From Streptococcus mitis B6 (GTDB taxonomy: Bacteria > Bacillota > Bacilli > Lactobacillales > Streptococcaceae): a DNA stretch of 64,000 bases. Positions within the stretch are counted from its first letter, which is position 1. Each line of letters opens with the position of its first letter. The position numbers and the translations under genes were made by a program. Positions 57,265 to 64,000 of the stretch are shown piece by piece. The notes under the pieces are model-generated. The model saw only the letters and a program-made list of their open reading frames with translations, was not told the DNA's origin and made no database searches. The stretch spans positions 1,116,001 to 1,180,000 of the forward strand of contig NC_013853.1 in NCBI RefSeq assembly GCF_000027165.1. The letters are read 5' to 3'.

Positions 57265-58393
57265 CTAAGTTGGTTTGTGCATAAGCCTGCCAGATTTTTT
57301 GTTGGGGTTTGGCAAGTGGGTAATTCTTAAATTCTTCTGGTGAAAGCCAGCGAACTTCCCTATCTGAAAAATCATGGAAGTCACTCACCTGACCTGCTAC
57401 AATTTGAACATGCCATTTACGATGACTAAAGACATGCTTAACCATTTTAAAATAAGCATCAAGCCAATCAACATCTAAGCCATAGTCTTGCTGAAAACTC
57501 TCCTCTGGACTGGGACCAGAGTTCACACTTTCTTCTGCAATCTGATGAAAGAGGTCAAACTGCTCTTCTTGCGAAAAGTTATCAACTTCTATCAAGGGGA
57601 AATGCCAAAAACCTGCCAATAGCTTTTCACTTTCATTTTTTTCAAGTAAAAACTGTCCCTGAGTATTTTTAACCACCAAGGCTTTAAGATAAATTGAGAC
57701 AGGATTTTTCTTGGGAACCTTGATTGGATAACTGTCCATGGTTCCATTCTGATATGCCGCACTAAAGTCCTTAACTGGACTTTCTTCTGGTCTGGGATTT
57801 ACAGGAGCCTCAATATCTGAGCCCAAGTCCATCAAGGCTTGGTTAAAGTCACCAGGCTTTTCTGGGTCAATCAAGATTTCCATCATTGCCTGAAAAATCT
57901 TACGATTACTTGGAATCCCAATATCGTGGTTGACTTCAAATAGACGGGCCAACACTCGCATAACATTACCATCTACAGCTGGCTCAGTCAAGTTAAAAGC
58001 AATACTGGAAATGGCTCCTGCTGTATAAGGACCAATCCCTTTCAAGCTGGAAATTCCTTCATAGGTGTTTGGAAATTGGCCACCAAAGTCCGTCATAATC
58101 TGCTGGGCTGCAGTCTGCATATTACGAACTCGAGAATAGTAACCCAAACCTTCCCAGGCCTTCAACAAACGTTCTTCAGGCGCATTCGCCAAACTTTCTA
58201 CTGTTGGAAACCAGTCCAAGAATCGTTCGTAATATGGAATAACTGTATCCACCCTGGTTTGCTGGAGCATAATTTCAGATACCCAGATATGATAAGGATT
58301 TTTACTTCTACGCCAGGGTAAATCTCTTTTGTTTTCATCATACCAGGCAAGAAGTTTCTTACGGAAAGAAACAATCTTCTCATCCGGCCACAT
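57212..58393 (-). CDS. mutY: Adenine DNA glycosylase MutY, with an unusual start and a BOX-derived C-terminus
   Basis: MutY removes adenine mispaired with 8-oxoguanine. Sequence shows the HhH glycosylase domain (LPWRRSKNPYHIWVSEIMLQQT, then GIGPYTAGAISSIAF and catalytic Asp in AVDGNVMRVLAR) and a C-terminal NUDIX-like domain (FWHFPLIE, HVFSHRKWHVQIV). The four iron-sulfur cysteines of E. coli MutY are absent (VNPRPEESPVKDF region), as in other lactic bacteria. The only well-placed promoter ATG (58424) is out of frame, so I start at ATG 58393; TTG 58414 is an alternative. The last 16 residues (SMKIKEQTRKLAAGCT) are encoded by BOX element 2. Confidence 0.88.
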   Translation of the reverse strand: MWPDEKIVSFRKKLLAWYDENKRDLPWRRSKNPYHIWVSEIMLQQTRVDTVIPYYERFLDWFPTVESLANAPEERLLKAWEGLGYYSRVRNMQTAAQQIMTDFGGQFPNTYEGISSLKGIGPYTAGAISSIAFNLTEPAVDGNVMRVLARLFEVNHDIGIPSNRKIFQAMMEILIDPEKPGDFNQALMDLGSDIEAPVNPRPEESPVKDFSAAYQNGTMDSYPIKVPKKNPVSIYLKALVVKNTQGQFLLEKNESEKLLAGFWHFPLIEVDNFSQEEQFDLFHQIAEESVNSGPSPEESFQQDYGLDVDWLDAYFKMVKHVFSHRKWHVQIVAGQVSDFHDFSDREVRWLSPEEFKNYPLAKPQQKIWQAYAQTNLDSMKIKEQTRKLAAGCT

Positions 58394-58430
58394 GACGATA
58401 CCGTATTCTTTCAAATCTAACCATATCTCT

Positions 58431-58439
58431 AGTATAACA
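58431..58439 (-). promoter_or_regulatory. Leaderless-type promoter upstream of mutY
   Basis: Minus strand TGTTATACT, then 6 nt, then ATG (58424) opening a 14-codon frame MVRFERIRYRHVAG whose stop overlaps the in-frame ATG at 58393. Confidence 0.65.
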
Positions 58440-58470
58440 CAGAAGACTCTAACTGTCCTTTTCCTAGTAT

Positions 58471-58668
58471 TAATACTCTTTGAAAATCTCTTCAAACCAC
58501 GTCAGCTTCGCCTTGCCGTATATATGTTACTGACTTCGTCAGTTCTATCCACAACCTCAAAACAGTGTTTTGAGCTGACTTCGTCAGTCTTATCTGCAAC
58601 CTCAAAGCAGTGCTTTGAGCAACCTGCGGCTAGTTTCCTAGTTTGCTCTTTGATTTTCATTGAGTATA
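58471..58668. repeat. BOX element 3 (C-B-B-A)
   Basis: Starts TAATACTCTTTGAAAATCTC (boxC), has two boxB copies with CTGACTTCGTCAGT, and ends TTTTCATTGAGTATA (boxA). About 198 bp, in the opposite orientation to BOX 1. Lies between mutY and pta. Confidence 0.93.
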
Positions 58669-58674
58669 AAAAGC

Positions 58675-58697
58675 CTCTTCCCAAAGGAAAGAGGACT
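58675..58697 (-). terminator. pta terminator
   Basis: CCTCTT/AAGAGG stem extended by TCC/GGA, with TTTTTAT on the minus strand, abutting BOX 3. Confidence 0.72.
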
Positions 58698-58702
58698 AAA
58701 TC

Positions 58703-59677
58703 TTATTGATGAACCGCTTGAGCTGCTGTGATAAGGGTCAACTTGTAAACATCATCAGCATTACATCCACGAGAAAGGTCGTTAACTGGCTTGTTCAAAC
58801 CTTGCAAAACAGGACCAACAGCTGCAAAACCACCAAGACGCTCAGCCATCTTGTAGCCGATATTTCCTGCCTCGATACCTGGGAAGATGAAGACATTGGC
58901 TTGACCAGCTACCGTACTTCCAGGAGCTTTTAGAGCTGCAGTTTCTGGAACGAAGGCCGCATCAAATTGCAACTCACCATCGATTTCAAGGTCAGGGCGC
59001 AAGTTGTGAGCAATTTTAGTTGCTTCAACAACCTTATCAACGCTTTCTCCAAATCCTGAACCTTTAGTAGAATAGCTTAGCATAGCAATTTTAGGCTCGA
59101 TTCCAAACATCTTAGCTGTAATTGCTGAGTTGATTGCAATTTCAGCCAAAGCTTCTGCATCTGGATTGATGTTAATGGCACAGTCTCCAAATAGATAACG
59201 TTCAGAGCCACGAACCATGAGGAAGGCACCTGAAGTACGCGTTACATTTGGACGAGTTTTAATGATTTGAAGGGCTGGACGAACTGTTGAAGCTGTTGAG
59301 TGAATCGCTCCTGACACCATTCCATCAACCAAGCCCAAGTAAACCAACATAACACCAAAGTAGTTGACATCTTCAACCAAAACTTTGCGTGCATCTTCTT
59401 CAGATATTTTGCCCTTGCGACGTTCTACCAAGGCAGCAACCATTTCTTCAAATTTATCGTAGTGTTGAGGGTCGATAACTTCATAACCGTCCTCAATACC
59501 TTCTATTTCAATATAGATTCTAATTTTTTCAGGATTTCCAAGCAAAACAGGAATCACTTCTGTTTCTTTTACCAGGCGTTTAGTCGCTTGAAGAATACGA
59601 GGTTCTTCCCCTTCAGGGAGAACGATACGAGCATTTTTACCAACCAAGTTGGCTTTAAGACTTTCAAAAACTTCCAT
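58703..59677 (-). CDS. pta: Phosphate acetyltransferase
   Basis: Pta, 324 residues, interconverts acetyl-CoA and acetyl phosphate, which in streptococci links pyruvate oxidase/formate lyase output to acetate kinase ATP. Characteristic GMVSGAIHSTASTVRPALQ, SGAFLMV, FGDCAININPDAEALAEIA and GIEAGNIGYKMAERLGG. AAAGGAG ribosome site, and TATAAT about 25 nt upstream (59701-59706) suggests its own promoter besides readthrough from rluD. Confidence 0.97.
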   Translation of the reverse strand: MEVFESLKANLVGKNARIVLPEGEEPRILQATKRLVKETEVIPVLLGNPEKIRIYIEIEGIEDGYEVIDPQHYDKFEEMVAALVERRKGKISEEDARKVLVEDVNYFGVMLVYLGLVDGMVSGAIHSTASTVRPALQIIKTRPNVTRTSGAFLMVRGSERYLFGDCAININPDAEALAEIAINSAITAKMFGIEPKIAMLSYSTKGSGFGESVDKVVEATKIAHNLRPDLEIDGELQFDAAFVPETAALKAPGSTVAGQANVFIFPGIEAGNIGYKMAERLGGFAAVGPVLQGLNKPVNDLSRGCNADDVYKLTLITAAQAVHQ

Positions 59678-59720
59678 GAGTTTTCTCCTTTAAGATAATA
59701 ATTATACTCTGAATCAGTTT

Positions 59721-60617
59721 TTATAGAGTATTAGTTGATAACTGGGTAATAAGGTTGCTAAAATCATCCGGCAAGGGACTTTCTAACTGCAAGTCTTGCT
59801 CTAAAAATGGATGATAGAAGGATAGGTAATGGCAATGTAGGGCTTGGCGCTGAATTCCATCATCTAGACTACCACCGTACAAGTCATCTCCCAACAAAGG
59901 AAAACCGATATGAGAAAAATGGACTCGGATTTGGTGGGTTCGCCCAGTGTGCAGGCGAATGTCGACCAAGTGAATACTTCCATAGGAAGCGACAATCTTG
60001 TAGGAAGTATGAGCGTACTTCCCACCTTTAGCTACTCTTCTAGTGATAATAGAGTCTTCATCACGAGCAATCGGGGCAATAATTTCCCCCTCTGACTCCA
60101 AGTGTCCATCACCTTTAACCAAAGCAAAGTAGCGTTTTTCAATGGACTTCTTCTGCAGCTGCTTGTCTAATCGTGCGTGGGCATAGCCGTGCTTGGCAAA
60201 GAGCATCAAGCCAGAAGTATCTCTATCAAGTCTGGTCACAATGTGAACCTGCTGATTTTCATAGTTTTGCTTGACGTAGTAACCCTTGATAAAATTAGCG
60301 ATGGTATTGGAGTGATTAACACTAGGAATAGAAGCCACTCCATAGGGTTTGTTTAAGACTAGAAAATGATCATCCTCATAGAGAATGTCTAATGGTCTCT
60401 CAATAGCTTCGAGAGTTTCAAAGCCTTCCTCAGCGGGAATATCAATGGCAACGCGGTCTCCAATATCCAATAGATAGGTTGCATTTTGTGGTTGATCATT
60501 GACCAGGATAGCTCCGCCTCGAAACTTAACCTTAGCCAGCAGTCCCTTAGAAACCTCATGCTTTTTTAAGAAGGTCTTAACCTTGATATGCTCATCTGCG
60601 ATAAATTCAAACCTCAT
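59721..60617 (-). CDS. RluA/RluD family pseudouridine synthase
   Basis: A 298-residue rRNA/tRNA pseudouridine synthase of the RluA family. An S4-like N-terminal region (about 12-75, [19 protein letters not shown]) and the catalytic motif [15 protein letters not shown] with the nucleophilic aspartate, then [10 protein letters not shown] and LLGDDLYGG. Resembles RluD, but the exact target uridines are unknown. Overlaps nadK by 4 nt in the relQ-nadK-rluD operon. Confidence 0.93.
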   Translation of the reverse strand: MRFEFIADEHIKVKTFLKKHEVSKGLLAKVKFRGGAILVNDQPQNATYLLDIGDRVAIDIPAEEGFETLEAIERPLDILYEDDHFLVLNKPYGVASIPSVNHSNTIANFIKGYYVKQNYENQQVHIVTRLDRDTSGLMLFAKHGYAHARLDKQLQKKSIEKRYFALVKGDGHLESEGEIIAPIARDEDSIITRRVAKGGKYAHTSYKIVASYGSIHLVDIRLHTGRTHQIRVHFSHIGFPLLGDDLYGGSLDDGIQRQALHCHYLSFYHPFLEQDLQLESPLPDDFSNLITQLSTNTL

Positions 60618-61432
60618 TCATCCACCTCGCCAATGAAAGCATCCTTAACACGGTTCCAGAAACTGGTGTGGCTCGGTGATGCAACAAAGTGAATCTTATG
60701 ATGGTCGATTTGATACTCAATTCGTTCAATATTGCGGAAGGAATAAACGCTATTGTCAACCGAAATAGTATGGTAATCGTTTCTCGTCGGGATAAGTTCA
60801 ATCTTATCCTTCTTAGGAACAATAATGGATGAACCCAGCGTTCGATAAACACGATTGTTAAGGCTAGCAATTTCCGTTAATTGCAAAGCTTCAATGGTTG
60901 GGTGTAAAACAGCTCCACCAAGCGACTTGTTATAGGCTGTGCTACCAGTCGGTGTCGAAACTGTTAGCCCATCTCCACGAAAACGTTCAAAGTGGACACC
61001 GTTAATCACAACATCCGCCACCATAGTTCGATCAGACCTGCGGATACTGGCTTCATTTAGTGCTCTGAAAATCTTCACTTCCCCATTTTCAAGAAAGACC
61101 TTCACATTCAGAACAGGGTAAGAGACTCTTGCTCCGGTATCTAGCTGCAAATTAGTCACTAGCTTGTCCAACTCAAAATCACGGTAGTCCGTATAGAAGC
61201 CCAAATGTCCAGTGTGAACACCGATAAAGCGGACCTTGTCAAGCTGGTTTTCGTACTTATGAAAGGCCGACAAGAGCATACCATCCCCACCGATGGAAAT
61301 GACAATGTCCGGATTGGTATCATTGAGTATAAACTGATTTCTCTTCAAACGATCTCGCAATTCATACAAAACCCTTTGACTCTGTGGTTTTCTATTTGCT
61401 ATCAGGTCAATTCGTTTACCTGTATTCTTCAT
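60614..61432 (-). CDS. nadK: NAD kinase
   Basis: PpnK/NadK, 272 residues, makes NADP from [18 protein letters not shown] (GGDG motif), the NE/D-type [10 protein letters not shown] region, and the glycine-rich [20 protein letters not shown] are present. ATG 61432 overlaps relQ by 17 nt, so translation is coupled to the alarmone synthetase; the pairing is conserved across Firmicutes. Confidence 0.96.
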   Translation of the reverse strand: MKNTGKRIDLIANRKPQSQRVLYELRDRLKRNQFILNDTNPDIVISIGGDGMLLSAFHKYENQLDKVRFIGVHTGHLGFYTDYRDFELDKLVTNLQLDTGARVSYPVLNVKVFLENGEVKIFRALNEASIRRSDRTMVADVVINGVHFERFRGDGLTVSTPTGSTAYNKSLGGAVLHPTIEALQLTEIASLNNRVYRTLGSSIIVPKKDKIELIPTRNDYHTISVDNSVYSFRNIERIEYQIDHHKIHFVASPSHTSFWNRVKDAFIGEVDE

Positions 61433-62087
61433 CTGTATCGTCACTGTTTCCTACACCGTCATTTAATTTTCTACTCAAAGGATCAAAAAGGGCCTGGGCT
61501 TCCTGGATATCATCTCGAATTTTACCCATTTCTTCATCCAACTGATGGGCAATCTTGGCCGTGATTTCCAGTCGCTTCTTTATCTCCTCTGGGAAATCCC
61601 CTTGGTACTTGTAGTTGAGAGAATGTTCTATCGTTGCCCAAAAATTCATGGCCAAGGTACGAATTTGAATTTCCGCCAAAATGGTCTTGGCTCCATTAAT
61701 GGTATCAACCGTATATTCTACTACCACGTGATAGGAACGGTAGCCCGATGCTTTTCGATGAGTAATGTAATCTCGCTCCTGTATGATCCGCATATCCTGA
61801 CGTTTGCGCAAAATCTCCACTACTTCCTTAACGTCATCTACAAACTGAACCATCACACGCAAACCAGCAATATCTTGCAAATCGTGTTCCAAGGTCGCAT
61901 AAGTAATGCCACGCCGAGCCATTTTTTCCTTGATGCTCTCAATCGGCTTGACTCGACCCGTCACAAACTCAATAGGAGAATGCTTATTTTGCTTGCGATA
62001 TTGCTTGCGAATACCACGTAGTTTAATCTTTAACTCACCAACAGCTTGAATGTAAGGATCTAGAAATTCTTCCCATTCTAAGGTCAT
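61416..62087 (-). CDS. relQ: Small alarmone synthetase RelQ
   Basis: A 223-residue GTP pyrophosphokinase with synthetase domain only, making (p)ppGpp without a hydrolase. Visible: [26 protein letters not shown] with catalytic acid, [19 protein letters not shown] (G-loop), and VEIQIRT-type [20 protein letters not shown]. The C-terminal helices and [14 protein letters not shown] tail match RelQ tetramer-forming proteins. First gene of the operon, divergent from the CYTH gene. Confidence 0.95.
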   Translation of the reverse strand: MTLEWEEFLDPYIQAVGELKIKLRGIRKQYRKQNKHSPIEFVTGRVKPIESIKEKMARRGITYATLEHDLQDIAGLRVMVQFVDDVKEVVEILRKRQDMRIIQERDYITHRKASGYRSYHVVVEYTVDTINGAKTILAEIQIRTLAMNFWATIEHSLNYKYQGDFPEEIKKRLEITAKIAHQLDEEMGKIRDDIQEAQALFDPLSRKLNDGVGNSDDTDEEYR

Positions 62088-62215
62088 ATATTCTCCCTTG
62101 TTCTCATATTATCCTTCAAAAATATCTTTGATTTTTTCTCCAGATTCATATACAATAAATACAAAGCTATTATATCATATAATCCGCTTTCATAGATAAA
62201 GAAAAGGTAAGAAAA

Positions 62216-62785
62216 TTGAAACATTTAGAAATTGAATTGAAAACACTCTTGAAAAAAGATGAATACAATCGTCTAAAAGACCAGTTCACAGGTGTCACTC
62301 CTGTCCTTCAAAAAAATTACTACATCGACACGCCTGATTTTGAACTGCGAGAAAAGAAAGTTGCTATGCGCATTCGAACCTTTGAAGACTGGGCAGAATT
62401 GACTCTCAAAGTCTCGCAAAGTATTGGAAACATGGAGTACAACCAAAAATTGCAACTAAAAGATGCTGAAAACTATCTGACCAAGGAAGAACTCCCTCAG
62501 GGGCTTGTGCTCGATGAATTGGCTAAACATGGCATCCAAAGCAAGAACTGGCAGGTACTAGGTTGTCTCACAACGCTTCGCTATGAAATGAAGACAGCTA
62601 TTGGTCTCATGGCGCTGGATGAGAGTCAATACTTTGATATAACAGATTACGAATTAGAGCTTGAAGTTGAAAATCACGAGCAAGGCAAACAGGATTTCCA
62701 ACAATTTTTAGAGGAAAATCAGATTTCCTATCAAAAATCTCCCTCAAAATTGGTCCGATTTGTCAAAAGCATGAAAAATAGCTGA
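62216..62785 (+). CDS. CYTH domain protein (triphosphatase-like)
   Basis: A 189-residue CYTH/triphosphate tunnel protein, probably an inorganic tripolyphosphatase or thiamine-triphosphatase-like enzyme. The N-terminal EIELK signature (ExExK) starts at residue 4, and the tunnel-lining charged strands follow: VAMRIRTF, AELTLKVSQ, TLRYEMKTAI, DYELELEVE. The start is a TTG with AAAGGT 8 nt upstream. It is commonly beside relQ in streptococci, and the substrate and cellular role remain open. Confidence 0.88.
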   Translation: MKHLEIELKTLLKKDEYNRLKDQFTGVTPVLQKNYYIDTPDFELREKKVAMRIRTFEDWAELTLKVSQSIGNMEYNQKLQLKDAENYLTKEELPQGLVLDELAKHGIQSKNWQVLGCLTTLRYEMKTAIGLMALDESQYFDITDYELELEVENHEQGKQDFQQFLEENQISYQKSPSKLVRFVKSMKNS

Positions 62786-62897
62786 AATAATCTCTATTTT
62801 TTGGTAAAATAGAAAAGATAAAAATACAAAAATCCCAGTTCATATAGGTAAGACAGATATAACTAGGATTTATAAAGTTTACAGAGGACGGTCTATA

Positions 62898-63857
62898 ATG
62901 TCAGATAAAAAAAACATGAAACTTTTCGCACTCAATTCTAACCAAGAGATTGCACAGAAAATTGCTCAAGCTGTTGGTGTCCCACTTGGAAAACTATCAT
63001 CACGTCAATTTTCTGACGGAGAGATCCAAGTTAATATCGAAGAGAGTGTCCGTGGTTACGATGTTTACATCATCCAATCTACAAGTTTCCCTGTTAACAA
63101 CCACCTAATGGAATTATTAATTATGGTTGATGCTTGTGTGCGTGCAAGTGCCCACAGTATCAACGTTGTCCTTCCGTATTTTGGCTATGCACGCCAAGAT
63201 AGAATCGCATCATCTAGAGAACCACTAACAGCTAAACTAGTTGCTAACATGCTAGTTAAAGCTGGTGTAGATCGTGTCCTTACCCTCGACTTACATGCAG
63301 TTCAAGTACAAGGTTTCTTTGATATTCCTGTAGATAATCTTTACACTGTTCCTCTCTTTGCTAAACACTACTGTGATAAAGGATTAAGAGGTTCAGATGT
63401 TGTTGTCGTTAGCCCTAAAAATTCAGGGGTTAAACGTGCTCGTAGCCTGGCTGAATATCTTGATGCTCCTATCGCCATTATCGACTACCCTCAAGACGAT
63501 GCAACTCGCAACGAAGGCTATATCATCGGTGATGTTGCAGGTAAAAAAGCCATCTTGATTGATGACATTTTAAATACAGGACGTACCTTCTCTGAAGCTG
63601 CCAAAATCGTTGAACGTGAAGGGGCTACAGAAATTTATGCTGTTTCTAGCCACGGCCTCTTCGTTGAAGGTGCTGATGAACTTCTTGACAATACTAAGAT
63701 TAAAGAAATTCTTGTGACTGATTCAGTAGCAACAAAAGAAAAAACTCCTAAAAACGTATGCTACATCACTGCTAGTGAGTTAATTGGTGATGCTATCGTC
63801 CGTATCCACGAAAGAAAACCAGTCAGCCCACTCTTTGGCTATAACAAAAAGAAATAA
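62898..63857 (+). CDS. prs: Ribose-phosphate pyrophosphokinase paralog (divergent Prs)
   Basis: A 319-residue PRPP synthetase family protein. The N-terminal half is canonical ([47 protein letters not shown]). But [14 protein letters not shown] has Val where Gly is usual, the flexible [14 protein letters not shown] replaces the usual Asp-containing SPDxGG, and the PRPP loop is [11 protein letters not shown]. It is likely the second of two streptococcal Prs proteins and may be altered in regulation or activity. GAGGA ribosome site, with an A/T-rich leader forming a hairpin. Confidence 0.92.
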   Translation: MSDKKNMKLFALNSNQEIAQKIAQAVGVPLGKLSSRQFSDGEIQVNIEESVRGYDVYIIQSTSFPVNNHLMELLIMVDACVRASAHSINVVLPYFGYARQDRIASSREPLTAKLVANMLVKAGVDRVLTLDLHAVQVQGFFDIPVDNLYTVPLFAKHYCDKGLRGSDVVVVSPKNSGVKRARSLAEYLDAPIAIIDYPQDDATRNEGYIIGDVAGKKAILIDDILNTGRTFSEAAKIVEREGATEIYAVSSHGLFVEGADELLDNTKIKEILVTDSVATKEKTPKNVCYITASELIGDAIVRIHERKPVSPLFGYNKKK

Positions 63858-63866
63858 GGTGATTCT

Positions 63867-64000
63867 TTGATTTATTTGGACAATGCTGCAACGACTCCCA
63901 TGTCGGCAGTTGCTATTTCAGCGATGACCAAGGTTATGCAAGAAACCCATGGAAACCCTTCTAGTATTCATGGTCATGGTCGTCAAGCTGGTAAACTCTT
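63867..64000 (+). CDS. Cysteine desulfurase (NifS/IscS family), 5' part
   Basis: Begins with TTG at 63867 after AAGGTG, which overlaps the prs stop, and runs off the window. The 44 visible codons read MIYLDNAATTPMSAVAISAM... then THGNPSSIHGHGRQAG, the classic start of class V PLP-dependent cysteine desulfurases (DNAATT, GNPSS.H). It would supply sulfur for tRNA thiolation or Fe-S assembly. Co-transcribed with prs. Confidence 0.92.
   Translation, partial: MIYLDNAATTPMSAVAISAMTKVMQETHGNPSSIHGHGRQAGKL

Overview
The window is chromosomal DNA of a low-GC Mitis-group Streptococcus, close to S. pneumoniae, S. pseudopneumoniae or S. mitis. This is supported by three BOX repeats, an IS1381-like element, adcAII-linked polyhistidine-triad genes, a vicRKX operon, the preQ1-II riboswitch of a QueT transporter and a streptococcal asd-leader RNA. 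Nearly all genes are housekeeping genes with pneumococcal counterparts. From memory of the pneumococcal map, blocks that are separate there are joined here, and mobile DNA or repeats sit at several joints.

Layout. 1-8.5 kb: tdk start (partial), tautomerase, mnmE, asd-dapA behind a small structured RNA, tRNA-Thr, riboswitch-queT divergent from gtrA, mscL, hemH, pepT. 8.5-10.4 kb: a group II intron with its reverse transcriptase, placed directly after the phtE terminator and rewriting the last codon of pepT. 10.4-18.8 kb: zinc-acquisition locus (phtE-like, phtD/B-like, adcAII) with AdcR-type operators. 19-22.7 kb: BOX, amino acid permease, extracellular thioredoxin etrx1, and ccdA split by an IS1381-like element. 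22.9-30.3 kb: hup, degV, yitT, ribF and the murA-acetyltransferase-CBS/HotDog-map operon. 30.5-43.2 kb: two almost identical IS30-family elements (1543 bp each, 13-bp target repeats) flanking eno, yueI, glycerate kinase, serB and the glgBCDA operon. 43.4-52 kb: pullulanase, ligA, MFS transporter, Rgg regulator, ABC-F protein. 52-64 kb: pgm, bta, vicRKX, mutY between two BOX elements, the relQ-nadK-rluD group with pta, CYTH protein, prs paralog and the start of a cysteine desulfurase gene.

How the genes work together. asd and dapA make lysine/diaminopimelate precursors; murA and vicRKX serve wall synthesis and its control; glgBCDA plus pulA form a glycogen store/debranch set whose promoter carries a CcpA-type cre. 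adcAII and the two Pht proteins capture zinc under AdcR. Etrx1 should receive electrons from CcdA, but ccdA is broken here.

Most notable signals: (i) six genes (gtrA, ribF, yueI, ligA, an ABC-F gene, mutY) share an extended -10 box exactly 6 nt before an ATG with no Shine-Dalgarno, predicting leaderless mRNAs, and in mutY that ATG is out of frame; (ii) an IS30-type element with 13-bp duplications; (iii) a group IIC-type intron that changes the PepT C-terminus; (iv) BOX DNA that encodes the MutY C-terminus; (v) an 18-bp motif shared by the 3' flanks of hup and eno; (vi) a 438-bp higher-order histidine-rich repeat in PhtE. No CRISPR array, rRNA, intact prophage or replication origin was seen.
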